Assembly (NCBI RefSeq): GCF_019737615.1
Contig: NZ_JAHKKS010000010.1
Location: 1 to 64,000 of the forward strand
Reading direction: 5' to 3'
DNA: 64,000 nucleotides
From: Sphingobium xanthum
GTDB taxonomy: Bacteria > Pseudomonadota > Alphaproteobacteria > Sphingomonadales > Sphingomonadaceae
A program made the translations under genes and the position numbers. Positions 51,674 through 60,267 of the stretch are shown in pieces (positions within the stretch are counted from its first letter, which is position 1; each line of letters begins with the position of its first letter). The notes below the pieces were generated by a model. That model was given only the letters and a program-made list of their open reading frames with translations. It had not been told where the DNA came from and did not search any database.

Positions 51674-52569
51674 GCCGGGATGACCTCCAGGCTCAGCTCG
51701 TCGAGGACGACGCTGGTGCCATCGGGCGAGCCCAGGCTGAGCTCGATCTCGACGCGGACAGGCGAGGCGACGGCTGCGGGGGGCGCATAGCTCAGCGGGA
51801 AGCGCCCGTCTGCCTCCGCCACACTGGCGACGAAGCCTTCGGGAGCCGGGGCGCCACTGCCCGCCAGCGTACCGGGTGCGAGTCCCCGCAGCCGGGCGAG
51901 CATGACCGGAAGCGCGCCATCCAGCGCCCGGAAGTCTCCCCGGACGGGTATGACCGCAGGGCCGGAGCCGGCCCGCACCACGGTCGCGTTCGGCACGCGC
52001 AGCGGGAGAATGGCAATGCGGGTCGGCAGATCCGTGATCGCGTCGCCCTCGACATCGGGCCGCACCGGCCAGAAGCGGCCTTCATAGCCGTAGACGAGGC
52101 GCGCCCGTGTCGGATCGGGCGTGTCGTCGAGCTTGGTTTCGAGCCGCAGCAGCCGGAACGCGCTGATCGAGAAGCCCTGATCGGCAGGCTGCTCGAAGTC
52201 CTTGCCGCGCCGCACATCTTCGCCGTCGAGCGCGATCAGCAGGCGGTCGATCGCCTGCATCAGCCGCGTGCGCCGCTCGACCGGATCGCCGGTCAGCGCT
52301 TCCAGCCCGATCGACACTTCGCCCGAGAGCGGGACTTCCGGCCGCAACAGCCAGACATTGTCGACTCGCCGCGCGACCTCCGCGTCATCGCCAAAGTCGG
52401 TCCACGGGCTGGCGTCGCCGAGAGCGACGGAGAGGGCAACATCGGTGTTCGCCGGCTCGGCGCCGCCGGCACGAGGACGCAGCCGAACGCGCGGCGTACC
52501 GGCCGGCGGCGGGCCAGCGAAGGCGTCCGCAAGGAGCGCAATCAGCCGTTCCTCAAAGGCGTTCAGCAT
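51670..52569 (-). CDS. 299-aa contractile-system protein, unknown
   Basis: It begins MLNAFEERLIALLADAF, then a long segment with RRTRLMQAIDRLLIALDGED near 110 and a beta-rich C-terminus ending VVLDELSLEVIPA. The helix-sheet layout vaguely recalls tail-terminator (Pvc16-like) proteins, but I cannot confirm this by eye. It lies 36 bases downstream of the coiled-coil gene and overlaps the 629-residue gene by four bases. Confidence 0.65.
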   Translation of the reverse strand: MLNAFEERLIALLADAFAGPPPAGTPRVRLRPRAGGAEPANTDVALSVALGDASPWTDFGDDAEVARRVDNVWLLRPEVPLSGEVSIGLEALTGDPVERRTRLMQAIDRLLIALDGEDVRRGKDFEQPADQGFSISAFRLLRLETKLDDTPDPTRARLVYGYEGRFWPVRPDVEGDAITDLPTRIAILPLRVPNATVVRAGSGPAVIPVRGDFRALDGALPVMLARLRGLAPGTLAGSGAPAPEGFVASVAEADGRFPLSYAPPAAVASPVRVEIELSLGSPDGTSVVLDELSLEVIPA

Positions 52570-52605
52570 GCTTTATGCCTCTGCCCGATCCGGAGCGTCC
52601 GCGAA

Positions 52606-54147
52606 TCACGTCCCGCCCCCGATGACGATGCGATCGCGCCCTGCGCCGCCCAGCAACCCGCCATTGTTGAGTGTGTTGAACCGGGTGCCCAAGGTCGTGG
52701 TCTCGGATCGCAACCGGCCCAGCTCCACATCGATCGCGGCGCCGCGTCCCTGCAGCGCAGTCAGTCCGGCGCTTAGATCCGGTATCAGCCGCGTCTGGTT
52801 TTCGAGCTCCGCCGTCTGCGCCTGCACGCCTTGCAGACGGTGGTCCTGTCGTTCGATGCTGGTTTCGAGGCGGCTGAAGCGCCCCGACACGTCGCCGAAT
52901 TGGTTGAGCTGATTGCCGAGTTCGGCAAGGCGCGTCTCGAACAGGCCGTTGGGGTTGGTCCGCTCCCCGATTACGCCGACTTGATTGCGCAGCCCGTCGA
53001 GGTTCAGGTTCACGGTTGCGATCGAGGTGGTCAGCTGGTTGCTGAGGCCGTCCGTCCGGTCGGAGAGACGATCCAGCCCCGTTCGCAGGTCGCCGATCTG
53101 CTGCATGCCCTGACGGGCCTCGTTGGCGACCCGATCAATGTCGTTGACCCGCTGCGTCAGGCTGGTGACGTTCGTACTGACCGCGTCGATCCCGGCCAGG
53201 CTTCCGCGCACCGTACCGACTTCCGCTCTGAGACTGCCCAGGTCATCGCGCGACGTTTCGACGACGCCCTGTAGCGTCGTGAAGCGCTCATCGACGCCCT
53301 GCAGACGTCCTTCGAAAGCGTCGATACGTGGGTTTATCGTGCCGATGAGCCGGTCCTGCAGCCGGGTTTCGAGCGTTGATCCGTCGAGGAAGCTCGCGTC
53401 GCCGAGGGCCTCGAGGATGGAGGCGCGAACATTCCCCGTTCCGCGCCCCAGGCGCCGTTCCAGGCTGGCGATCTGGCGCTCGAAGGTGGTGAGGCTCGCC
53501 AGCTGGCCATTGGCAAGCGTGAGCCTTTCGCGCAGGTCGCCGAGCTGTGCGACGCCCTCGCTCAATTGCGCGACATCGATCGGCTGCCCGTTCGCATCGC
53601 GCAACGAGTCCTGGAATTCGAGAATCCGCCGCTTGCTGTCGTCGAACCCGTCGAACCGGTTGATGAGGCCGGTGACCGACCGTTCGACCGTGCGAACGGA
53701 TTCGAGATCGAGCTGCACGCGCTCAATCGCGTTCTTGCGCACGAAATCGGTCTCGCGCGTCTCGACCAGATCGGATTGCAGCTTGGCGACCTGCGTGCCC
53801 ATGTCCTTGAGCTGTTTGGTCAGGCTCGCCACCTGTCCGTCCAGCCGCTCGATTGCGGTCGTCTGCTCGACCGCTCCGTTGACGGCGCGCTCCAGCATCT
53901 GCCGCGTCTGCGGTTCGAACCAGGAGAGCTGGACCTGACCCTCATGGCCGTGATCGCGTGGCGCGAAGCGCTGAGCGAGGGTCGCATCGGTCGCGGCCTC
54001 GCGCGCCGCGACGAGCTGGGCCAGATCGGTGATGGACGTTACGAGCTGGTTCCAGTCCTGGGCCCGCAACGGCTCGCCGCGCGCGCGATCGGCGAGCGGC
54101 TTGAGGCCCTCCACGACCTTCGCCAGAATTTCGAGCGTATCGGCCAT
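52606..54147 (-). CDS. 513-aa coiled-coil fibre-like protein
   Basis: Residues 20-70 hold a DWNQLVTSITDLAQLVAARE helix and a DHGHEG motif (His66/His68). HxH sites bind iron on the axis of trimeric phage fibres and spikes. Residues about 90-480 are a long coiled coil with many LxxxxxxL heptads (RLDGQVASLTKQLKDMGTQV, for example). The end is Gly-rich (NNGGLLGGAGRDRIVIGGGT). The 319-residue neighbour carries the same DWN...HxH element, so both may be trimeric fibre parts. Stop of the upstream gene and this ATG are two bases apart. Confidence 0.7.
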   Translation of the reverse strand: MADTLEILAKVVEGLKPLADRARGEPLRAQDWNQLVTSITDLAQLVAAREAATDATLAQRFAPRDHGHEGQVQLSWFEPQTRQMLERAVNGAVEQTTAIERLDGQVASLTKQLKDMGTQVAKLQSDLVETRETDFVRKNAIERVQLDLESVRTVERSVTGLINRFDGFDDSKRRILEFQDSLRDANGQPIDVAQLSEGVAQLGDLRERLTLANGQLASLTTFERQIASLERRLGRGTGNVRASILEALGDASFLDGSTLETRLQDRLIGTINPRIDAFEGRLQGVDERFTTLQGVVETSRDDLGSLRAEVGTVRGSLAGIDAVSTNVTSLTQRVNDIDRVANEARQGMQQIGDLRTGLDRLSDRTDGLSNQLTTSIATVNLNLDGLRNQVGVIGERTNPNGLFETRLAELGNQLNQFGDVSGRFSRLETSIERQDHRLQGVQAQTAELENQTRLIPDLSAGLTALQGRGAAIDVELGRLRSETTTLGTRFNTLNNGGLLGGAGRDRIVIGGGT

Positions 54148-54149
54148 GG

Positions 54150-55109
54150 CTAGAAGGTCCTCGTCTTCACGGCCCGCATGGCGTCGATGAACATGCCGCT
54201 GTTCGAGGCATTCTCGGCGCGCTGCCGCTGCTTGAGTTCAGCGCCGTAATCAGGCGTCGCGCTCCCGCTGGAGAGCGCGCCGGTGACGTTGCGGAAGTCC
54301 GTAACCGCTGATTGCGCGTCGCCGTCGAGATTGACGCCTAACAGCGCCTGTTCCAGCTCCTCCTGCATGACCGTACCGGCATTCCGCTTCTTGAGATTGT
54401 AGACGGAGGGCGGGTCCTGATAGGCCCTGGTCAGCTCCTCGACGGCGGAGAACATGCGCTCGCGGGCGGCCGGCGGGAGGGTTGGCACACGCTCGGCTAC
54501 CGCTTCGACCTTGCGCTGCAAGGCAAGCTGCTCGATCTGGCGCTGAAGCTCGGCGAGGCTGCGCGCGAACAGATCGTAGAAGGTCTGCAGATTGCCTTGT
54601 ATCTCGCTGAGTTTGCTCACCAATTCCGGGTGATCGTGGCCGATGGGCGAAACCAGCGTCGCCAACTCGCCGGTCGCCTTCGCGGTGTCGCCGAGCGTCG
54701 CGGCCAGGGCATTCCAGTCATCGGCGAAGATCGGCTGCCCCGCCACCTTGCGCGCCTGATCCCGCGCGGAGGTCTCGGACTCGGCGAGCTTCGCCTGAGC
54801 AGGCCCCAGATTGGCATCCGGCGTGTCGGCGATCGCCGCGTTGCTGAAGATATTCGCGGGGATCGGAATGCGCGTGATGGTCGGCCGGTCGGGCAGGATG
54901 CGGATCGGCTTGTTGATCACGTCGAAGATGAGATTGGGGTGCTTGGCGATCACCTGCCAGTTGCCGGCCTCGATGTTCGCGACCTGGACCGTGCCATCGA
55001 GGAACGGCGTGACTTCGCGCTTCTCCGACGTCACGGTGTTGACCAGGCTCACCTTCATGTCGCGCAGCACGGCCGGCTGCGCATTCAGCATCAGGTTGAG
55101 ACTTCCCAT
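54150..55109 (-). CDS. 319-aa fibre/baseplate-attached protein with beta domain and HxH site
   Basis: An N-terminal beta-sandwich (1-90: SLNLMLNAQPAVLRDMKVSL, then VQVANIEAGNWQVIAKHPN) resembles small collar domains. Residues 125-165 repeat the DWN (131-133) plus GHDHPE (158-160) element of the next gene, followed by a coiled coil (LAELQRQIEQLALQRKVEAV). ATG 55,109 gives MGSLNLML. Its presence beside the 513-residue coiled-coil gene suggests a paired fibre base and shaft; this is inference. Confidence 0.7.
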   Translation of the reverse strand: MGSLNLMLNAQPAVLRDMKVSLVNTVTSEKREVTPFLDGTVQVANIEAGNWQVIAKHPNLIFDVINKPIRILPDRPTITRIPIPANIFSNAAIADTPDANLGPAQAKLAESETSARDQARKVAGQPIFADDWNALAATLGDTAKATGELATLVSPIGHDHPELVSKLSEIQGNLQTFYDLFARSLAELQRQIEQLALQRKVEAVAERVPTLPPAARERMFSAVEELTRAYQDPPSVYNLKKRNAGTVMQEELEQALLGVNLDGDAQSAVTDFRNVTGALSSGSATPDYGAELKQRQRAENASNSGMFIDAMRAVKTRTF

Positions 55110-55119
55110 CGCGATACTC

Positions 55120-55650
55120 CTAGCTGCCGAACGGAAAATCGATGTCCCAATAGAGAGCGATTTCCTGGTCCTGTTCCTTCTGGATCGGTTCGAAGACGAC
55201 GCGGTTGTAGAGGCGCGCCAGGCTGGCGCCATCCGCCGAGAGCACGCCGAGCGCGGCTTCGCCGATGGCCACCGATGTCTGCGTGGTGTCGGCGTTCTGG
55301 GCAAAATCGGCGGGTACCAGTCCGCGCACGCGCACGCGCACCTTGAGGGCGTCCTCCAGCACCGTCACGCTGGTTGCGTCCGGCGCCAAGGGTATGGCGA
55401 ACCGCGTCAATGCCGGACTCGCATCCGGATTGGTCGTGGTGAGCGCGCTGCTGTCGAAGGGTGGCGCGGGTGGCTCGCTCGACAGGCCGACCGCCATGCC
55501 GTTCACCGGCGTCGCGGCCGTCCCGCGAAACAGATCCGCGATCAGTTCCGCGCCGCCGCGCATCACGCTGTTCCGCGCCGTCCGGCGCAGCACCACCGTG
55601 CCGTCCGGCTCGCGCAATTCGATGGCAAGGCTGCCGATGATCCGCTCCAT
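55120..55650 (-). CDS. 176-aa baseplate/tail accessory protein, unknown
   Basis: MERIIGSLAIELREPDG starts a beta-rich protein: TARNSVMRGGAELIADLFRG, then GMAVGLSSEPP, and a C-terminal LYNRVVFEPI and ALYWDIDFP. GGAGGCCGGAGG precedes ATG 55,650. It sits between the gpI-like gene and the HxH genes, the position where phages encode fibre or collar parts. No family recognised. Confidence 0.7.
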   Translation of the reverse strand: MERIIGSLAIELREPDGTVVLRRTARNSVMRGGAELIADLFRGTAATPVNGMAVGLSSEPPAPPFDSSALTTTNPDASPALTRFAIPLAPDATSVTVLEDALKVRVRVRGLVPADFAQNADTTQTSVAIGEAALGVLSADGASLARLYNRVVFEPIQKEQDQEIALYWDIDFPFGS

Positions 55651-55663
55651 GCCCTCCGGCCTC

Positions 55664-56983
55664 CTATTCCATGCGCGCGCCATCGATGGCCGTCGTGTCG
55701 AACAGTGCCGACACGCCGGACAGGGCGCTTTCCATGCGTTGTGTTTCCTTGTTCGGGCGGATCACGGTCGCCCGGCTCGCCAGCCGCTGCTCCTCGCGCA
55801 GCGGCAGCGCCGCGACCTGCCCGTCCACCCCGGCGGCGCGCAGCACATCGACCGTATCCTCCAGCAGCGCGAAGAGCTGCGCCCGCTGCGTTTCCGCGTC
55901 GCGCCCCGGCCGCGATCGATTGCGCACGACCGCTCCGGCCGCGATATCGACCCGGAAGGTGGCCGGCGCGCGCTCCTGCCACCAGAGGTCCAGCGAGACG
56001 GCAGGTGTCTGCTCGAAAAGCGATGCGTCGAACGCCGTCCCTGCCGCGTCCGGCCCGGCATAGCGCCCTTGCCGCAAGTCCGCGCTGGGCGAGGCGAACA
56101 CGGCGGAATCGAGTCCGCGCACATCGTAGAGACCGAGTGGGAAGAACCACAGATCGTTCTTGCCCCGCAAGAGCCGTAGCGGTTGAGGCTCCGGGTCCGG
56201 CCGCACCGGCGCGAAGCGCGCGCCCGGCTCGAAGCCTTCGCCGGTCCACATCTTGTCGATCACGTCGCGGTCGCCGACATGCGCCGTCAGCACGCCTTCG
56301 TCATCCACGCCCAGCTCGAGCCGCTGCCCGCATTCGAGCAGATCGGCGTAGAGCAGGATACCGCCGGTAGTGAGATTGACCAGCACCGGCACGGCCGTCT
56401 TCATGCCCGCAACGCCCTGAATGCGGCCCTGCAACGGCGTTGCGTCCAGCCCCCGATTGACCAGCTCGAAGCGCCCCAGCGGCTGTTGCAGCGCATTGCG
56501 CCCGCGCAGCGCCGGCGAGCGTGCGCGCCGGATCGGAAATTCCACGAAGCGGCCCCGGGCGGGCGAGCGATCCTCGCCGCGTGCCATCCATGGCGTGCCC
56601 AGCGCCTCGCGCTTGGGCAGAGCAATATAGCGGTCACCGAGCTCGGTCTCGACGCCGATCAGGATGCGCAGCAACACCTGCTCGATCACGTCGATCGTGT
56701 TGGCGCCCTTGAACCGCGCGGCGATCATCGCCTTCAGCCGCTCGCGATACAGCTCTATGCCTTCCCATTCCGCGCGCGGCACGTCAAACAGCGCGCCCAG
56801 CGCCGAGAGGTCGGCAATGTCGAACGCCGTATCGACCCAGTGCGCGCGCTGTACCCGGTCCATGTCCTCGTCGAACGCCGCCAGCGCCAGCGCGAACACC
56901 GACATGAAGCGCTCCAGCAGCGAGCCCTGCCGGACATCGTAGATCGGCGGCAGGCGCCCCAGCATGGCGTCGAGCCGCATCAT
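55664..56983 (-). CDS. Baseplate protein, phage gpI-like N-terminus
   Basis: A 439-residue protein. The first about 110 residues (MLGRLPPIYDVRQGSLLERFMS, then EDMDRVQRAHWVDTAFDIADLSALGALFDVP) follow the P2 gpI/Afp12-like pattern of wedge proteins. The remainder is extended with beta-rich sequence. ATG 56,983 overlaps the TGA of the gpJ-like gene. A gpI-like wedge partner directly after gpJ is the usual order in contractile tails. Confidence 0.78.
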   Translation of the reverse strand: MMRLDAMLGRLPPIYDVRQGSLLERFMSVFALALAAFDEDMDRVQRAHWVDTAFDIADLSALGALFDVPRAEWEGIELYRERLKAMIAARFKGANTIDVIEQVLLRILIGVETELGDRYIALPKREALGTPWMARGEDRSPARGRFVEFPIRRARSPALRGRNALQQPLGRFELVNRGLDATPLQGRIQGVAGMKTAVPVLVNLTTGGILLYADLLECGQRLELGVDDEGVLTAHVGDRDVIDKMWTGEGFEPGARFAPVRPDPEPQPLRLLRGKNDLWFFPLGLYDVRGLDSAVFASPSADLRQGRYAGPDAAGTAFDASLFEQTPAVSLDLWWQERAPATFRVDIAAGAVVRNRSRPGRDAETQRAQLFALLEDTVDVLRAAGVDGQVAALPLREEQRLASRATVIRPNKETQRMESALSGVSALFDTTAIDGARME

Positions 56984-58704
56984 GGCACGGCACTCGTGAT
57001 GGCGACGGTGCGCATCGAGAAGGTCGCACTGGCCGGGGAGGTCCATGCCGGATCGCCGCGGCGCAGTTCGGCAAAGGCGCTGCCGTCGGGCTCGACCACG
57101 ACGACGAGCGAGTCGAGATCGAGCACATAGGCCGCATCGTCCCGCACCGCGCTGACCAGCGCATCGAACGCGACCGAACTGCCGCCCGCCAGCTTGCCGA
57201 GAAATGCCCCCAGCCGCGCCGTTATCTGGGCCTGCGCGCCTGACTCGGACATCGCGAGATTGCTGAAGCTGCCCTGCAGATCGACATGCACGGCGATCGG
57301 CCCGCTATCCGCCGAGGCCTGGTCGAAGGTGATCGACCCGAAGGCGACATCCTCCAGTCTGGCGGCCTTGTCCGGGGGAATCGCAAAGCCATCGGCAATC
57401 GGTGCGTTGTCGGCCGTCCAGCTGAGTTTCGCATCGATCAGCCGCTCGTCGCGCAGCACCAGCGCCGCCAGCGGTCCCATGCGCAAGGTCGCGCCGGGCG
57501 TAAGCCGCGTGATCGCCGAACTCAGCTCCGTACGGATGCGGGCCTTGGCATCCTCCTGCTCGCTCGTCGCGAGGCGGGCTCCGGCAAAGACGAGGTCGAT
57601 CGACACGCCGAGCTTGAGGCCGCCGGCATAGCGCAGATCGACATAGATACCGGCGGGCCGCAACTCCTCGATCCGCCGCTCGACGATCGCGCGGTTATTG
57701 GGCGTATCGACCGAGAGCGCGACGCTCAGCAGGATCTGGCCCGGCGCCGGCACGGCGGGATCGGGAAACTCGGCAATGGCGGCGGCCGACACGAAGGGTA
57801 GGCTTTCGAGGCCGAAGCGCAGGGCATCCAGCGTGCCCTTGCCGGTCGCATGAACGGCGCGGCGCGCGCGGTCGGAAAGCTGGCGGTCGGTCTCGTCTTC
57901 GGTCGCGAGCCAGGTCGCTTCGTCATTGGTGATCGAGGCGATGCCCGCAATGGCGCGTTCGAGCACGATCAGCACGCCCGGCTCGACCACTTTGGTGCGC
58001 TCGGTCTCGCCATGCACCCAGACTTCGGTCATCGCCTGATTGGGGAGCAGCCGGCCCTCGACTGTGGTGAGATAGCGGATGCCCTTGCCGTCCGTGACGA
58101 CGCTGTTGATTGGCACGAAGATGTCGCCGGGCGAGGCGGCGGCGCGGATGAAGCGCACCTTGCCGACCGGCGCCCCGCGCGTGATGCGGCGGACGTCGAC
58201 CAGCGCAGCCACCTTGTCGAGGCCATCGCCCGTGGCCGTCTCGATGAAGGCGGATCTATAGACGAGATCGAGCTGCTGATACTGCGTCGCCAGTTCGCGA
58301 GAGATCGTCTCGATCAGGGTCCGTGCGACGCTGCCGACATTCACGTCGGTGATCGGGGTCGGCTTCAGGCGCTCAGGATAATAGTTGATCTCCAGCGTGG
58401 AATTGGGCGCCAGACGATGCGGCTTGCGAAGCTTGATCGCGACCTTGTCGATCGGATTGGCATCGGTGCCGACCAGATCGAAATCCTTCTCCGTGAAGCG
58501 ATAGGGCACACGCTGTTCGGCGCCCGGCCTGCCGACGACGACGGTCCCGGCGAGATGGCTGACGCGCCGCACCGGATGGTTTTCCAGCGTGATGAGCTCG
58601 GGCGCCGTCGCACCGATCTCCTTCACTTCCTGGATCGTGCCGCCGGTCAGGACCGTCAGCAGGTCTCGCACGATATCGGGATAGGTGCGCTCGGCGAAGT
58701 TCAC
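56980..58704 (-). CDS. Baseplate J-like wedge protein
   Basis: A 574-residue protein with the Baseplate_J/gp6 pattern: NFAERTYPDIVRDLLTVLTGG at the N-terminus, RSAFIETATGDGLDKVAALVDVRRITRGAP, then GDIFVPINSVVTDGKGIRYLTT and PNNRAIVERRIEELRPAGIYVDLR. It forms the wedge that opens when the tail contracts. It starts with GTG 58,704 overlapping the gp25 stop (GTGA). Confidence 0.88.
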   Translation of the reverse strand: MNFAERTYPDIVRDLLTVLTGGTIQEVKEIGATAPELITLENHPVRRVSHLAGTVVVGRPGAEQRVPYRFTEKDFDLVGTDANPIDKVAIKLRKPHRLAPNSTLEINYYPERLKPTPITDVNVGSVARTLIETISRELATQYQQLDLVYRSAFIETATGDGLDKVAALVDVRRITRGAPVGKVRFIRAAASPGDIFVPINSVVTDGKGIRYLTTVEGRLLPNQAMTEVWVHGETERTKVVEPGVLIVLERAIAGIASITNDEATWLATEDETDRQLSDRARRAVHATGKGTLDALRFGLESLPFVSAAAIAEFPDPAVPAPGQILLSVALSVDTPNNRAIVERRIEELRPAGIYVDLRYAGGLKLGVSIDLVFAGARLATSEQEDAKARIRTELSSAITRLTPGATLRMGPLAALVLRDERLIDAKLSWTADNAPIADGFAIPPDKAARLEDVAFGSITFDQASADSGPIAVHVDLQGSFSNLAMSESGAQAQITARLGAFLGKLAGGSSVAFDALVSAVRDDAAYVLDLDSLVVVVEPDGSAFAELRRGDPAWTSPASATFSMRTVAITSAVP

Positions 58705-59177
58705 AGCGCGACCTCCAGGCCGAGGCTGATCGGATCGGTCGCGCCCTTGGGCAGCACGTTGGCCGAGATCAGCAGGCGATCACCCGCGCCGTCCGCGGCG
58801 GGCAGCACGTCGACGGCGAGGATCTTGTCGAGCCGGCGCTCCATCGCGAGCGCTTCGAGCACATAGGCCTTGGCCCGCGCCCGCGTTACCGCACCGTCGA
58901 TCTCGCCGATCAGCAGGTGCAGTCGGCTGCCATAATCGGGATGGGCAAGATCGCTCATGCAGCCGCGCGGCGTCAGCAGTCGCAGCACGAGCGCCTGCTG
59001 GAGACAGCCCGGTCCTTCGGCGATTTCGAGATCGACCTGCTCGTCGCGATAAACCGTGCCGCGCGGATGGGTGATGAGATCGAGTAGATCCCATTCCGTC
59101 GCCTGGAAGAAGGGCGTGATCAGCAGGTCCCGGCCGAGATGGGCGAAGCGGGGATCGACGCTGCGGCTGTCGGCCAT
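58701..59177 (-). CDS. gp25/GPW-family baseplate protein
   Basis: A 158-residue protein: CLQQALVLRLLTPRGCMSDLAHPDYGSRLHLLIGE matches the gp25/GPW lysozyme-like baseplate family. A C-terminal beta segment (KILAVDVLPAADGAGDRLLISANVLPKG) follows. It starts sheath assembly. One base separates it from the PAAR stop. Confidence 0.88.
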   Translation of the reverse strand: MADSRSVDPRFAHLGRDLLITPFFQATEWDLLDLITHPRGTVYRDEQVDLEIAEGPGCLQQALVLRLLTPRGCMSDLAHPDYGSRLHLLIGEIDGAVTRARAKAYVLEALAMERRLDKILAVDVLPAADGAGDRLLISANVLPKGATDPISLGLEVAL

Positions 59178-59178
59178 G

Positions 59179-59577
59179 TCAGCCTCCGACCATCACGGTG
59201 CCGGCGGCCACGATCTTGCCGACCGGCATGTCGGCCGGGTCGTTGCAGGTCAGGGCCGTGTCCCCGGCGCGGGCGACCGGCTTGCCCTGAACGAGTACAT
59301 TGGCCGATCCGAGCATCACCGTGCCGTTGTTGGACGGCGGTTTCTGGAAGCTGACGCCGGGCGGTGTCGGGATATGCGCGGGCTGGTTGGTCGCGGTGCT
59401 GCCGAGCGTCGCGACCGCGCGTCCATTGGCTTTCACGCTGGTGCTGAGGCCGCCGTCGAGCTTGCCGCTGAACATATGCGGCAACGGCGTGGGGATCGGC
59501 GCGACGGCGGGCACCATCACAATGTGGGTGTCTACCGCGATCACCTGGTCGTCCGCTCGTGCAATCGGCTTGCCCAT
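59179..59577 (-). CDS. PAAR-repeat spike tip protein
   Basis: A 132-residue protein with PAAR features: GKPIARADD at the start, PTPLPHMFSGKLDGG, NQPAHIPTPPGVSFQKPPS, GSANVLVQGKPVARAGDTALTCNDPADMP. His and Cys residues in these loops fit the zinc site of the tip. It caps the spike. It lies between spike and gp25 genes, as in Afp10/Pvc10-type clusters. Confidence 0.9.
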   Translation of the reverse strand: MGKPIARADDQVIAVDTHIVMVPAVAPIPTPLPHMFSGKLDGGLSTSVKANGRAVATLGSTATNQPAHIPTPPGVSFQKPPSNNGTVMLGSANVLVQGKPVARAGDTALTCNDPADMPVGKIVAAGTVMVGG

Positions 59578-59595
59578 TCCCGGCCCACGTCCTTC

Positions 59596-60267
59596 TCAGT
59601 TCAGTTCGACCATGGCCCCTTTGACCTTGACCTTGGTGTCGCCCTCGATGACGATTTCGCGTGCCTTGAGGGTCAGCTTGTTGCCCGCCTCGATCGTGAC
59701 GCCGGTTCCGTCCGCGAAGGTCATCTTGTTGTCGCCGACCTCCACCGTCAGCGTCTTGTCCGGTTCGGAGAAGGTCATGGCGACATCGCCGCTCGCCATT
59801 TCGATCTTGCCGTCGGAGATTGTGACGCTGGTGTCCTGGCTGCCGCCGAGCGCGATCCGCACCTTGCGGCCGTCCTTGACGCTCATCCGCAGTTCGATCG
59901 CGTCCTCTTCATCGTCCGGTTTGTCGCCGGGAAAGGACCAGACGGCCTCGTCCTTGTCGAACTTGGGCGGGCGGCGCTGGTCGGAATAGACCTGTGCGAT
60001 CGCCACCGCCGAGGAGAGATCGCCGCGTGGGAACAGCACCAGCACGACGTCGCCGATGCGCGGCAGCAGCGCCATGCCGCTCCCCCCCGACGCCAGCGGC
60101 ACCTTGGGCAGATCGAGCCCGCTATCCTTGAGTTTCAGGTCGACGCTGTGCGTCAGATCGGGATCCGACCCGTCGATCACCGCGACCACGCGCGCGAGTT
60201 CGCACATCGGGCGGTTCGCCGCCTGATGCTGCGCCAGCCCGCCAAGCAGGGAGAGTGCGCGGCTCAC
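59596..60267 (-). CDS. Spike protein, gp5/gpV-like (OB fold + beta-helix)
   Basis: A 223-residue protein. Residues about 20-110 read as an OB fold (CELARVVAVID, then SGMALLPRIGDVVLVLFPRGD and VAIAQVYSDQRRPP). Residues 120-223 contain repeated short strands (VTISDGKIEMASGD, VTIEAGNKLTLKAREI) typical of a triple-stranded beta-helix needle. It forms the puncturing spike together with the separate gpD-like hub. GTG 60,267 overlaps the upstream TGA. Confidence 0.87.
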   Translation of the reverse strand: MSRALSLLGGLAQHQAANRPMCELARVVAVIDGSDPDLTHSVDLKLKDSGLDLPKVPLASGGSGMALLPRIGDVVLVLFPRGDLSSAVAIAQVYSDQRRPPKFDKDEAVWSFPGDKPDDEEDAIELRMSVKDGRKVRIALGGSQDTSVTISDGKIEMASGDVAMTFSEPDKTLTVEVGDNKMTFADGTGVTIEAGNKLTLKAREIVIEGDTKVKVKGAMVELN

